Assembly (NCBI GenBank): GCA_043513815.1
Contig: CP121313.1
Coordinates: forward strand, 2,356,001-2,420,000
DNA from: JANQIO01 sp043513815
GTDB lineage: Bacteria; Pseudomonadota; Gammaproteobacteria; Pseudomonadales; Halieaceae
Reading direction: 5' to 3'
DNA: 64,000 nucleotides
In this document: piece after piece, positions 35,663-44,752 of the stretch
Layout of the letters: every line of letters starts with the position of its first letter
Numbering within the stretch: position 1 is the first letter of the stretch
Program-made: the position numbers and the translations under genes
The notes under the pieces: generated by a model
What the model was told of the DNA's origin: nothing
Database searches by the model: none
Seen by the model: the letters and a program-made list of their open reading frames with translations, nothing else

Positions 35663-36397
35663 ATGATAGACCTGTACTACTGGCCCACACCCAACGGCAA
35701 GAAAGTCAGCATATTGCTGGAGGAAGCCGCCATCCCCTATCGGGTGGTGTACTGCAACATTGGTATGGGCGACCAGTTCTCGGAGGAATTCCTCACCATC
35801 AGTCCCAATAATCGTATGCCGGCCATAGTGGACACCGAGCCCGCCGACGACGGCGATCCGCTACCGGTGTTCGAATCGGGAGCCTGCATGATGTACCTGG
35901 CCGACAAGGCTGGCGCATTCGGCGGCGACTCGGCGAGGGAGTATTGGGAAGTGTGCCAATGGCTGATGTGGCAGATGGCCAACCAGGGACCCAAGATGGG
36001 CGAGCGCGGCCACTTTGCGCGGCTCAAGGACCGCGAGGGCGACCAGAGCTACGCCCTGACCCGCTTCATGGATGAGACCCATCGCCTGTACGGCGTCATG
36101 AACAACCGACTTTACGATCGACCCTACTTGGCTGGTGATCACTACTCCATCGCCGACATGGCCTGCTACCCCTGGGCAGCCTATTACGAGCAGGCCGGCA
36201 TTGACCTGGACGAATTTAAATACTGCAAACGCTGGTTCCAAGAACTGAGCGAGCGGCCCGCCCTGCAGCGGGGCATGGCGGTGGGTGAAGACCAGAGCCA
36301 GGATTTCTCAAAGCTCAGCGAGGACGACATCGTCCGGCTCAAGGCCCTGCTCTACAACCAGCGGGCGCGGCCCGCGCCCGACGGCGGGCTGCTGTGA
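35663..36397 (+). CDS. Glutathione S-transferase, Nu class (YghU/YfcG-like)
   Basis: Predicted 244 residues. An N-terminal thioredoxin-fold domain starts LYYWPTPNGKKVSILLEEA and contains SPNNRMPAIVD and ESGACMMYLAD; the helical domain includes WLMWQMANQGPKMGERGHF, typical of the Nu class. E. coli YfcG and YghU act as glutathione-dependent disulfide-bond oxidoreductases and have organic peroxide reductase activity. It is downstream of the SMP-30 gene. Confidence 0.9.
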   Translation: MIDLYYWPTPNGKKVSILLEEAAIPYRVVYCNIGMGDQFSEEFLTISPNNRMPAIVDTEPADDGDPLPVFESGACMMYLADKAGAFGGDSAREYWEVCQWLMWQMANQGPKMGERGHFARLKDREGDQSYALTRFMDETHRLYGVMNNRLYDRPYLAGDHYSIADMACYPWAAYYEQAGIDLDEFKYCKRWFQELSERPALQRGMAVGEDQSQDFSKLSEDDIVRLKALLYNQRARPAPDGGLL

Positions 36398-36458
36398 GGC
36401 TATACGGAGACAGTTTGCTTGACTGACTGGGCAATCGAGTAAACCGCCCCCGGCATAG

Positions 36459-37232
36459 CTACTGCTCTACAAAAGCGCGCTCAATCACGTAGTGGCCAAT
36501 CTCGCCGTTGCGCGTTTCGCTGAATCCACGCTCGTCGAGCATGGCGGTGAAGTCCTTGAGCATGCTGGGGCTGCCACAAATCATGAAGCGGTCCCGTTCC
36601 GGGGAGATAGGTGGCAAGCCAATGTCTCCGGACACCCGATCCTGCGCCATCAGGTCGGTCAGGCGACCCATGGTGCGAAACTCTTCGCGGGTGACGGTGG
36701 GATAGTAGACCAGCTTTTCCTGCACCAGCTCGCCAAAGTATTCATTCTGGGGCAGATGCTCGGTGATGATGTCCTTGTACGCCAGTTCATCGACGTAGCG
36801 GCAGCCGTGGGTGAGGATCACGCGGTCAAAATTCTCGTAGATCTCGGGATCACGGATAATGCTGAGAAACGGCGCCAGCCCCGTGCCAGTCGCGATCAGG
36901 TAAAGGTGCCTGCCCGGCAGCAGGTTGTCCTCTACCAGAGTGCCTGTGGCCTTACTGTTAACCAGGATCTCGTCGCCAGGGCGAATATGCTGAAGTTTTG
37001 ACGTCAGTGGACCGTCCTGCACCTTGATACTGAAGAATTCCAGTTCGTCCTCGTAGTGGGCACTGGCCATACTGTAGGCACGCAACAATGGCCGGCCCTC
37101 ATCCTCGAGGCCTATCATCGTGAAGTAGCCACTCTTGAACCGAAAACCCGGGTCGCGGGTGGTCTTGAAGCTGAATAAGGTGTCTGTCCAGTGATGCACG
37201 TCGGTCACGGTCTCTTTCAGCAGACTGGCCAT
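36459..37232 (-). CDS. fpr: Ferredoxin/flavodoxin-NADP+ reductase
   Basis: Predicted 257 residues, the length of bacterial class I FPR. FAD-binding RAYSMAS (51-57), the NADP-binding ATGTGLAPFLS (about 114-124) and the C-terminal AFVEQ close to the AFVE-K/Q ending of this family are visible. It exchanges electrons between NADPH and ferredoxin or flavodoxin and is commonly induced by superoxide. It is divergent from a LysR gene at 37365, as in pseudomonads, where FinR activates fpr. Confidence 0.93.
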   Translation of the reverse strand: MASLLKETVTDVHHWTDTLFSFKTTRDPGFRFKSGYFTMIGLEDEGRPLLRAYSMASAHYEDELEFFSIKVQDGPLTSKLQHIRPGDEILVNSKATGTLVEDNLLPGRHLYLIATGTGLAPFLSIIRDPEIYENFDRVILTHGCRYVDELAYKDIITEHLPQNEYFGELVQEKLVYYPTVTREEFRTMGRLTDLMAQDRVSGDIGLPPISPERDRFMICGSPSMLKDFTAMLDERGFSETRNGEIGHYVIERAFVEQ

Positions 37233-37364
37233 TGGGAATCCTCCTGTTGATGTAACCTAAACATACGCGGGCACGTAATATTGGTGAAACGGGTATTTTC
37301 TATATTATTATTCGGTTTAACAGATATAGAGACAAATATCGCTGCCTGCCACCAAGAGTCTTTT

Positions 37365-38261
37365 ATGCGCTATACCCTCAGACAGCTGGAAGTGTTCCTG
37401 GCCACCGCCCGCCAGGGTAACCTGAGCCGAGCGGCGCAGACCCTGGCCATGTCCCAGTCCGCCGCCAGCAGCGCATTGCGTGACCTCGAAGCCCAGTTCG
37501 ATGTGCAGCTTTTTGAGAGAGTGGGTAAGCGGCTTAAAATCAATGAGTTAGGCGAACTTCTTCAGCCCCAGGCTGAAGCACTGCTGGAGCGCGCCAGGGA
37601 GCTCGAAGACAGCCTGGCGCTCGGCGGCGCCCCCGGCCACCTGAAGGTTGGGGCGACTCTCACCATCGGCAATTACCTGGCGGTGGGCATGTTGGCCCGC
37701 TTCCGGGAAGAGTTTCCAAAAGCCGACGTCAGCCTTGATGTTGCCAACACCCGCACAATCGCTGAGCAAATTGCGCAGTTTGAGCTGGACGTGGGAATGA
37801 TCGAAGGCGACCTGAGTCATCCCGACCTGGAAATCACGCCCTGGCGTGAGGATGAGCTGGTGGTCTTTGCCCCTCCCGGCCACCCCTTCGCCCAACTCCC
37901 CGCCGTCGACGACGATCAGCTGCGGAATACCCCCTGGGTGGTCCGTGAGCCCGGCTCCGGGACCCGCCAGGCCTTCGACCGCGCCATGGGCGGCATCCTC
38001 GCCGAGCTGGACATCAGCCTGGAGCTGCAGCATACCGAGGCCATCAAACGCGCTGTGGAAGCCGGCCTGGGCCTCGGCTGTCTGTCGCGCATCTGCCTGC
38101 AGGACGCTTTCCGGCGCGGCTCGCTGGCCCCGGTGGCAGTGCCGCACCGCGACTTCCACCGCCAGCTCTCAATTGTCATGCACCGCCAGAAGTACCGCTC
38201 GGCGGGATTGCTGGCCTGGCTGGACCTGTGTCAGGCGTTTCGAGACGAACACGCCGCTTAG
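37365..38261 (+). CDS. LysR-family regulator, FinR-like, divergent from fpr
   Basis: Predicted 298 residues with the N-terminal LysR helix-turn-helix (RQLEVFLATARQGNLSRAAQTLAMSQSAASSALRDLE) and an effector domain with REPGSGTRQAFD. ATG at 37365 is chosen; an upstream frame to 37281 runs through the AT-rich divergent promoter region and is unlikely to be translated. The gene order fpr<-->lysR matches fpr-finR of Pseudomonas, where FinR is needed for fpr induction under redox stress. The identity as FinR is inferred from context. Confidence 0.88.
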   Translation: MRYTLRQLEVFLATARQGNLSRAAQTLAMSQSAASSALRDLEAQFDVQLFERVGKRLKINELGELLQPQAEALLERARELEDSLALGGAPGHLKVGATLTIGNYLAVGMLARFREEFPKADVSLDVANTRTIAEQIAQFELDVGMIEGDLSHPDLEITPWREDELVVFAPPGHPFAQLPAVDDDQLRNTPWVVREPGSGTRQAFDRAMGGILAELDISLELQHTEAIKRAVEAGLGLGCLSRICLQDAFRRGSLAPVAVPHRDFHRQLSIVMHRQKYRSAGLLAWLDLCQAFRDEHAA

Positions 38262-38267
38262 CAAATG

Positions 38268-38873
38268 TTAAGGCGCGTCAGCCGGCCCACTGGCAGACTT
38301 CACCTTGCGCTTGATACGCGACAACGACACAGCATCAATGCCGAGGTAGCTGGCGATGTGATATTGCGGTATCCGTGCGACGAGCTCGGGCTGGTGCATA
38401 AGCATCCAGCGGTAGCGCTGCTCGGCGTTGTGGGTCAATAACAGCATCTCGCGCTGTTCGTTACGCATGAATGCTTCGGACAGCAGGGTAATGACCAGCT
38501 TCGATACAGCCGGGTCTGAGGGCGCAAGCGCCAGCAACTGCGTGAGATTGGCCGCCAGCAATTCACAGGGCTCAAGCGCCTGGATGGCGAAGCTGGCGGG
38601 ACGGGCGGACATGATAGCGCTGACGGGGCCGGTAACATCTCCGTCGCCGTAGAAGGCCTTGTTGCGCTCACGGCCCTCCTCGTCGCCGTAGTACAGGCGC
38701 AGCAGGCCATGCTGGATGATGTAGATCTCGCTGCTGCGTTCGCCCGTGTGAACCAGGTGATCATCGGCCGCCAGCACCCGCGACTGCATGCTGGCCAGCC
38801 AGTCGGTTAGCGGGCTGGTGTCGACAATACCCCAACGCTGTAACCAGGGGGCGACAAGATTTTCTATACTCAC
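38268..38873 (-). CDS. Crp/Fnr-family transcriptional regulator
   Basis: Predicted 201 residues from GTG 38873 (reads VSIENLVAPW); ATG at 38918 would add 15 residues with no better ribosome-binding site. The cyclic-nucleotide-binding fold (LVHTGERSSEIYIIQHGLLRLYYG) is followed by a C-terminal helix-turn-helix (IPQYHIASYLGIDAVSLSRIKRK). No cysteine cluster of FNR type is seen, so it probably senses a small molecule or none. It is divergent from the class II aldolase gene at 38947 and convergent with the LysR gene (6-base gap). The aldolase is a plausible target. Confidence 0.83.
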   Translation of the reverse strand: MSIENLVAPWLQRWGIVDTSPLTDWLASMQSRVLAADDHLVHTGERSSEIYIIQHGLLRLYYGDEEGRERNKAFYGDGDVTGPVSAIMSARPASFAIQALEPCELLAANLTQLLALAPSDPAVSKLVITLLSEAFMRNEQREMLLLTHNAEQRYRWMLMHQPELVARIPQYHIASYLGIDAVSLSRIKRKVKSASGPADAP

Positions 38874-38946
38874 GGTAGTCTTTACTGATACCTCGTAAAC
38901 AACGAAGCTAACGGGCATAGCACCCAGAGAGCACGGAGAGAACACA

Positions 38947-39741
38947 ATGAGCGAAGCCGCCAATAAAATCGTGATGAACAGCAATCTCGCAGACGAGATG
39001 TTAAGCGAGCAACCCCAATCCGTCGAGGACGTGCGCAGCGAGCGTAAACGCAAGCTGGCTGCCGCCCTGCGCCTGTTCGGCAAATTTGGCTTTGACGAGG
39101 GCGTTGCCGGCCACATCACGGTGCGCGACCCGGAGCACAACGATCACTTCTGGGTCAACCCGATGGGCAAGTCCTTCAAGTTGATGACCGTGTCGGACCT
39201 GCTGTGTGTGGACCACAAGGGCAACATCGTCGAGGGCGAAGGCCTGCTCAACGGCGCCGCCTTTACCATCCACTCACAGATTCATATGGCCAAGCCCGAG
39301 GTCACCGCAGCGGCGCACTCGCACTCGGTTTACGGCAAAAGCTGGTCGTCCCTGGGACGGTTGCTGGACCCGCTGACCCAGGACGCCTGTGCCTTCTACG
39401 AAGACCACGCCCTGTTTGACGATTTTACCGGTGTGGTGCTGGACAATTCCGAGGGTCAGCGGATCGCTGCTGCCCTGGGCGACTGCAAGGCCGCCATCCT
39501 GCAAAACCATGGCCTGCTCACTGTGGGCGAGACCGTTGACGCAGCGGCCTGGTGGTTTATTACCATGGAGCGTACCTGCCAGGCGCAGCTGATGGCGGAA
39601 GCCGTCGGCACGCCGGTAAAAATCGCCCATGAGCACGCGACCCAGACCCGCGAAACCGTGGGCAGCCCCCTGGCAGGCTGGTTCAGCTTCCAGCCCCTGT
39701 ACGATGTGATCACCCGGGAACAGCCGGAGCTGTTGGACTGA
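38947..39741 (+). CDS. Class II aldolase/adducin-family protein
   Basis: Predicted 264 residues. Motifs of the class II aldolase/adducin head: GHITVRDPEHNDHFWVNPMG, TIHSQIHMAKPEVTAAAHSHSVYGKSWS with the zinc-binding His-x-His, and LQNHGLLTVGETVDAAAWWF with a third metal His. Catalytic members (fuculose- or ribulose-phosphate aldolases and epimerases) need the Zn triad plus a catalytic Glu or Asp; the substrate cannot be named. GGAG lies upstream of the ATG. Confidence 0.88.
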   Translation: MSEAANKIVMNSNLADEMLSEQPQSVEDVRSERKRKLAAALRLFGKFGFDEGVAGHITVRDPEHNDHFWVNPMGKSFKLMTVSDLLCVDHKGNIVEGEGLLNGAAFTIHSQIHMAKPEVTAAAHSHSVYGKSWSSLGRLLDPLTQDACAFYEDHALFDDFTGVVLDNSEGQRIAAALGDCKAAILQNHGLLTVGETVDAAAWWFITMERTCQAQLMAEAVGTPVKIAHEHATQTRETVGSPLAGWFSFQPLYDVITREQPELLD

Positions 39742-39807
39742 GCAACGCCATCGCCGCCCGGGCACCCCTGTGCCCGTTGCGCAACTCTTCAACGGAGACG
39801 CAGCGCC

Positions 39808-41286
39808 GTGTTTGAAACCCTGGAGCTGGGCCGCAAGCTGAAGGACAAGGCGTTTGACGCAGCGGTGCTGGAACTGCGGGAAAAGCTCCTGGAGCTGCAG
39901 TTTCAGCTTGAGGAGGCAGACTTTCCGGTGCTTATCATCGTCGCCGGCGCCGAAGGCGCGGGCAAGGGTTCGGTCGTGCACCGACTCAATGAGTGGATGG
40001 ACCCACGCCTGATCGAGACACAGGCTTTCTGGGACCATTCCGACGAGGAAGAGCAGCGCCCCTACTTCTGGCGGTTCTGGCGTGTACTGCCCCCCAGGGG
40101 GCGGATCAGCATCTTCTTTGGCTCCTGGTACACGCAGCCTGTACTGAACGCCGCCAGCGGTGCCATTGACGAATCTCAACTGAATCTCGAAATGCAGCGC
40201 ATTGAGAGCTTTGAGCGCATGTTGACCGACGATGGCGCACTGATCATCAAACTCTGGTTCCACATCCCCGCCGAACTGGCTCGCGAACGACTGCAGGCTG
40301 ACTACCTGAAGGAGCTCACAGAGATCGAGCTGCCGGACAGTTCTTCCCGACAGTTTGAGGAAGGCTTCACCCGCCTGGTGAGCCTGAGCGAAGTCGCCAT
40401 TCGCGCCACAGACACCGGTCACAGTCCCTGGCACCTGGTGGAGGCCACCGACGACAACTACCGGGAATTTACCGCCGGCGAACTGGTGGAACAGCGTTTG
40501 CGGGCCCGCCTGGCGCAGACGTCTGCGCCAGCGGACGCCGTCGCACCCGTGCACAGTGTCGATGACGGGCAACCGACGGTGCTGGATAGCGTGCCCCTGG
40601 ATGCTGCCCTGGATTCCGGAGAATATCGCCAGCAACTCGCCCACTACCAGGATCGCCTCGAAAGCCTGGCCTGGCAGGCCCGCCGTGAGAAGCTTGCCTG
40701 TGTCGCTGTGTTTGAGGGCTGGGATGCAGCCGGCAAGGGCAGCGCCATACGCAGAGTCACCCAGGCCATCGATCCGCGCCTGTTCCGCCTGTTGCAATAC
40801 GCGGCACCCACCGACGAAGAAGCCGCACGCCACTACCTGTGGCGCTTCTGGCGCCAGCTGGGGGCGGACGGCAAATTCACCCTGTTTGACCGCTCCTGGT
40901 ATGGGCGCGTACTGGTGGAGCGGGTGGAAGGGTTGGCCAGCGATGATCAGTGGCAACGCGCCTACTCGGAGATCAATCGCTTCGAGGAACAGGTGGTGGG
41001 TCACGGCTCCGTCCTGCTCAAATTCTGGCTACACATTTCTCAGGAGGAACAGCTCGCGCGCTTTGAGCAGCGCCAGCAAACGCCGCACAAGCAGCACAAG
41101 ATTACTGATGAGGACTGGCGCAACCGCGAAAAATGGCACGACTACGAACAGGCCGTACACGACATGGTGGAACATACCAGCACCAGCACCGCCCCCTGGA
41201 CCCTGGTCGCCGGCAACAACAAGCGACACGCACGTATCGATATTCTCAAACGCTTCTGCGACGCCCTCGAAGAACGACTGGGCTAG
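39808..41286 (+). CDS. pap: Polyphosphate:AMP phosphotransferase (two-domain PPK2)
   Basis: Predicted 492 residues, a fusion of two PPK2 domains as in Pap of Acinetobacter and Pseudomonas, which phosphorylates AMP to ADP using polyphosphate. Domain 1 has the Walker A-like GAEGAGKGSVVHRLNEWMD (about 51-69). Domain 2 has GWDAAGKGSAIRRVTQAID (about 306-324) and FDRSWYGRVLVERVEG. The lid-like lysine/arginine pattern is complete in the second domain, which is the usual catalytic half; domain 1 has GSWYTQPV in place of SWYGR and may be non-catalytic. The start is GTG at 39808 with GGAGA upstream. Confidence 0.93.
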   Translation: MFETLELGRKLKDKAFDAAVLELREKLLELQFQLEEADFPVLIIVAGAEGAGKGSVVHRLNEWMDPRLIETQAFWDHSDEEEQRPYFWRFWRVLPPRGRISIFFGSWYTQPVLNAASGAIDESQLNLEMQRIESFERMLTDDGALIIKLWFHIPAELARERLQADYLKELTEIELPDSSSRQFEEGFTRLVSLSEVAIRATDTGHSPWHLVEATDDNYREFTAGELVEQRLRARLAQTSAPADAVAPVHSVDDGQPTVLDSVPLDAALDSGEYRQQLAHYQDRLESLAWQARREKLACVAVFEGWDAAGKGSAIRRVTQAIDPRLFRLLQYAAPTDEEAARHYLWRFWRQLGADGKFTLFDRSWYGRVLVERVEGLASDDQWQRAYSEINRFEEQVVGHGSVLLKFWLHISQEEQLARFEQRQQTPHKQHKITDEDWRNREKWHDYEQAVHDMVEHTSTSTAPWTLVAGNNKRHARIDILKRFCDALEERLG

Positions 41287-41337
41287 CACCCGGCAAGGGC
41301 GCGGAAGCTGCTTCCCGGATGGGCTCTGCGAGTCGGG

Positions 41338-43008
41338 CTAGAAGAGCCCTTCCAGCTCCCCGCCAGCATTGACGCTGATGCGTTCCGCCGCCGGCGAGCG
41401 CGGCAGCCCCGGCATGGTAAACAGGTCGCCACACAACACCACAACAAAGCCGGCTCCAGCTGACAACCGCACTTCCCGCACCGGCAATTCAAAGCCCGTG
41501 GGGGCGCCCTTGAGCGCCGGATCTGCGGTAAAACTATAGGGCGTCTTGGCCATGCACACCGGCAGGTCGCGGTAGCCGGCTTCTTCCAGCGCCTCCAGGT
41601 GTTGGCGGCTTTTCTTTTCCGCCACCACCTCAGCAGCACCGTAAACCTGGCGGGCAACTGTCTCAATTTTTTCCAGCAATGAGAGTCCAGCGTTGTAGCT
41701 GTAGCTGGGCGCCTGGCCACCGCCCTCGGCCGCACCGCATACGGCCCGCGCCAACTCCGCTGCCCCGGCGCCGCCGTCAGCCCAGTGAGTGCTGAGACAG
41801 GCTTTCACACCGCGTGATTCGCAATACTCCGCCAACCTGTCGAGCTCTGCCTCACTGTCGGCACTGAAGCGATTGATCGCCACCACCACCGGAATACCGT
41901 AGCGCTCCAGGTTGTCCAGGTGTCGCTCCAGATTGACCAGACCGGCTTCCAGCGCACCCAGGTCCTCTTTCTCAAGGTCAGCCTGCCGGGCACCGCCGTT
42001 GAATTTCAATGCCCGTACCGTGGCCACCAACACGCTCGCTGCCGGCTCCAGGCCCGCCTGGCGACACTTGATATTGAAGAACTTTTCAGCCCCCAGGTCT
42101 GACCCGAAACCGGCCTCGGTGACAACGTAATCGGCGAGGTGCTGGCTGGTACGGGTGGCAATCACCGAGTTGCAGCCGTGGGCGATATTGGCGAAGGGAC
42201 CACCGTGAATAATCGCTGGCGTCTGTTCCAGGGTCTGCACCAGGTTCGGCTGCAGCGCATCCCGCAATAACGCCGTCATGGCACCGTCAGCGGCCAGGTC
42301 TCCCGCGCGAATCTGGGTGCCGCTATTACTGTATCCCACCACGATTCTCGCCAGGCGCTGCTGCAGGTCGGCAAGGTCGTCGGCCAGGCAGAACACCGCC
42401 ATCACCTCTGAGGCCACCGTGATATCAAAACCTGTCTGGCGCGGCAGGCTGTTGCCGACCCCACCCAGACCCGCCACCAGATGGCGCAGGGCACGATCGT
42501 TCATGTCCACCACACGACCCCAGGTGCGCCGCCGCACATCGAAGCCCAGCTGGTTGCCCCAGTGCAAGTGGTTGTCCAGCATGGCCGACAGCAGGTTGTG
42601 GGCCGCGCCAATCGCGTGCAGGTCACCGGTAAAGTGCAGGTTGATGTCTTCCATCGGCAGCACCTGGGCATAACCGCCCCCCGCGGCACCGCCCTTCATG
42701 CCAAACACCGGCCCCAGGCTGGGCTCGCGCAGGCACACCAGGCTGTTCTTGCCGATGTGCCTGAGACCATCGGCCAGGCCCACGGCGGTAGCGGTCTTGC
42801 CTTCGCCCATGGGCGTCGGGGAGATGGCTGTGACCAGTATCAGCTTGCCGGCGGGCCGCTCACGTACATCGCTGCAGAACTCGTGGCTGAGCTTGGCCTT
42901 GGTGGTGCCATAGCTGATGAGTGCCGATTGAGGAATGTCCATCGCCGCAGCGATGTCACTGATCGGCAGCGGCGCGGCGTCACGGGCGATATGCAGGTCG
43001 CTCTTCAT
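41338..43008 (-). CDS. fhs: Formate-tetrahydrofolate ligase
   Basis: Predicted 556 residues, the normal length. It makes 10-formyl-tetrahydrofolate from formate, THF and ATP. The P-loop TPMGEGKTATAVGLADGL (about 64-81) and family landmarks GGAAGGGYAQVLPMEDINLHFTGD, FANIAHGCNS and TEAGFGSDLGAEKF are seen. ATG at 43008 follows GAGAG; an open frame upstream to 43149 is not needed. It converges on pap with a 51-base gap. It could feed one-carbon units from formate or, in reverse, dispose of formyl groups. Confidence 0.96.
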   Translation of the reverse strand: MKSDLHIARDAAPLPISDIAAAMDIPQSALISYGTTKAKLSHEFCSDVRERPAGKLILVTAISPTPMGEGKTATAVGLADGLRHIGKNSLVCLREPSLGPVFGMKGGAAGGGYAQVLPMEDINLHFTGDLHAIGAAHNLLSAMLDNHLHWGNQLGFDVRRRTWGRVVDMNDRALRHLVAGLGGVGNSLPRQTGFDITVASEVMAVFCLADDLADLQQRLARIVVGYSNSGTQIRAGDLAADGAMTALLRDALQPNLVQTLEQTPAIIHGGPFANIAHGCNSVIATRTSQHLADYVVTEAGFGSDLGAEKFFNIKCRQAGLEPAASVLVATVRALKFNGGARQADLEKEDLGALEAGLVNLERHLDNLERYGIPVVVAINRFSADSEAELDRLAEYCESRGVKACLSTHWADGGAGAAELARAVCGAAEGGGQAPSYSYNAGLSLLEKIETVARQVYGAAEVVAEKKSRQHLEALEEAGYRDLPVCMAKTPYSFTADPALKGAPTGFELPVREVRLSAGAGFVVVLCGDLFTMPGLPRSPAAERISVNAGGELEGLF

Positions 43009-43113
43009 CGCAAGTCTCTCCTTCTGTTCTACCTGTAGTGATCTGTGCGCCAAAGCGGTGCCCGAATAACGCACGGTGAGGACGCTGGTGAAAACAATCA
43101 CGGCCCGGGTATC

Positions 43114-43644
43114 ATGCTGCCCATGATTGACCCTATCGACAAGCCACAAGAGGCACTGGTGGCGGCCGAAACCCTGCGCTATATCAGGCTTGCCTCAGAT
43201 CTCCACGGTCGAGACTTCGCACCGGTGCCGGTGGACTTCGATCTGAAGGGCGGCAGCGCCGGCATGTTCCGGGTGCGTCGGCAGGATGCACGCATCCGCT
43301 ACAACCCCTGGTTGTTCGCCAAGTACTTCGACGAAAACCTGACCGGCACCGTGCCACACGAGGTCGCCCACTACATAGTGCATTGCCTGTACGGACTCCA
43401 TCGGGTGAAGCCCCACGGCCCCGAGTGGCTGGCCGTAATGGCCAATTTTGATGCTGACCCCAGCGTTACCGCTGACTTCGACCTCACCGGCATACCTACC
43501 CGGGCACAGCGGCGCTTTCGCTACCACTGCGGCTGCCGCGAGCACGCGGTATCGACCCGCCGCCACAACACCATGCAACGCGGGCGAGCCCGCTACGAAT
43601 GCCGGCTTTGCCAGGGCCCACTAGTACTGGCGGACACGATCTAG
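43114..43644 (+). CDS. SprT-like zinc metalloprotease-domain protein
   Basis: Predicted 176 residues from ATG 43114 (ATG 43123 also possible). The zinc site HEVAHYIVH lies in the middle, preceded by RYNPWLFAKY, typical of the SprT family, and a C-terminal zinc-ribbon-like set of cysteines follows (YHCGCREH and YECRLCQGPL). Bacterial SprT homologues are of unclear role; eukaryotic Spartan proteases cut DNA-protein crosslinks. The gene converges on the radical SAM gene with a four-base overlap (43641-43644). Confidence 0.85.
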   Translation: MLPMIDPIDKPQEALVAAETLRYIRLASDLHGRDFAPVPVDFDLKGGSAGMFRVRRQDARIRYNPWLFAKYFDENLTGTVPHEVAHYIVHCLYGLHRVKPHGPEWLAVMANFDADPSVTADFDLTGIPTRAQRRFRYHCGCREHAVSTRRHNTMQRGRARYECRLCQGPLVLADTI

Positions 43645-44732
43645 CCACCCTGCTTTGGCTGTACAAACCGGACCGGGCGCCGCCCACCGCCCCATTCACC
43701 GGGCTCCGCTTCGAACACCCCCGGCACCCTCAATCCACAATCCGGGCAGGCGCCATCGGCGCTCAACCGCCATTGGCCAAGACTGTGCCAGTCGCGCTCT
43801 ATCAGCAGGCCTCCGCAGCCAGGACACCAGGTCGAATTGCCACGGGGGTCGTGCACATTGCCGGTAAAGGCATGCAGAACGCCTGACTGCAGCGCAATGT
43901 CGCGGGCACGGTTCAGGGTGTCGGCAGGGGTTTTCGGCGTGTCACGCATCTTCCAGTCAGGGTGGAAGGCCGTGAAGTGCAGGGGCACATCCGGACCAAG
44001 CTCATCCACTACCCAGCGGCACAGCTGCTGAAGCTCGGCGTCGGAATCATTCTTGCCGGGAATCAGTAGCGTCGTCAGCTCCAGCCAGACATTTGTTTCG
44101 TGATAGACGTAGGCGATGGTCTCCAGCACGTCGGCCAGGTGCGCGCCGCATAGCTCGTAATAGAAATCTTCGGTGAAGGCCTTGAGGTCGATGTTGGCGG
44201 CGTCCATTACCGCGAAGAACTCGCTGCGAGGCTCCGGACAGATATACCCGGCGGTCACCGCAACAGACTTCACGCCCTGCTCGCGTGCGGCCAGCGCCAC
44301 ATCGATGGCGTATTCTTGAAATATCACCGGATCGTTGTAGGTAAAGGCGATGGAGCGGCAGCCAAGCTCTCGGGCTGCTCGCGCCAGGTCCGCGGGGCTC
44401 GCTGCCGACGCAAGGGTGTCCATCTCGCGGGACTTGCTCATATCCCAGTTCTGGCAGAACTTGCAGGCCAGATTGCACCCGGCGGTACCAAAGGACAACA
44501 CCGGTGTGCCGGGGAGGAAGTGCTTCAGTGGTTTTTTCTCAATGGGGTCGACGCAGAACCCGCTGGAGCGGCCGTAGCTGGTGAGCACAACTTGCCCGGC
44601 CTCGGCGGCGCGGACATAGCAGAGCCCCTGCTGACCATCGCGCAGCTTGCAGGCCCGGGGGCACAGGTCGCACTGTACCCGACCGTCTCCCAATGTATGC
44701 CAGTGCCGGGTTGGCACGACCGAGGCGCTCAT
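43641..44732 (-). CDS. amrS: AmmeMemoRadiSam system radical SAM enzyme
   Basis: Predicted 363 residues from ATG 44732. It has an N-terminal Cys motif (CDLCPRACKLRDGQQGLC), then the radical SAM motif CNLACKFCQNWDMSKSRE, the arrangement of the PflA-like AmrS family. A C-terminal zinc-ribbon-like module (WCPGCGGLLIERDWH and CPDCGLRVPG) follows. The family always accompanies AMMECR1 and MEMO proteins, encoded here by the divergent neighbour, but its reaction is unknown. The two start codons are only 20 bases apart, so the promoters must overlap the coding regions or lie upstream. A TTG at 44750 is a less likely start because it would overlap the neighbour. Confidence 0.9.
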   Translation of the reverse strand: MSASVVPTRHWHTLGDGRVQCDLCPRACKLRDGQQGLCYVRAAEAGQVVLTSYGRSSGFCVDPIEKKPLKHFLPGTPVLSFGTAGCNLACKFCQNWDMSKSREMDTLASAASPADLARAARELGCRSIAFTYNDPVIFQEYAIDVALAAREQGVKSVAVTAGYICPEPRSEFFAVMDAANIDLKAFTEDFYYELCGAHLADVLETIAYVYHETNVWLELTTLLIPGKNDSDAELQQLCRWVVDELGPDVPLHFTAFHPDWKMRDTPKTPADTLNRARDIALQSGVLHAFTGNVHDPRGNSTWCPGCGGLLIERDWHSLGQWRLSADGACPDCGLRVPGVFEAEPGEWGGGRRPVRFVQPKQGG

Positions 44733-44752
44733 CGTGCGACGAGTATACAATA

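Noticed and set aside
34461..35690. Long minus-strand open frame opposite the SMP-30 gene
   Set aside because: The plus strand encodes a full SMP-30 propeller with metal ligands; the reverse frame is a shadow.
39274..41004. Long minus-strand open frame opposite the class II aldolase and pap
   Set aside because: The plus-strand genes match known families throughout; the reverse frame is a high-GC shadow with no recognisable motif.
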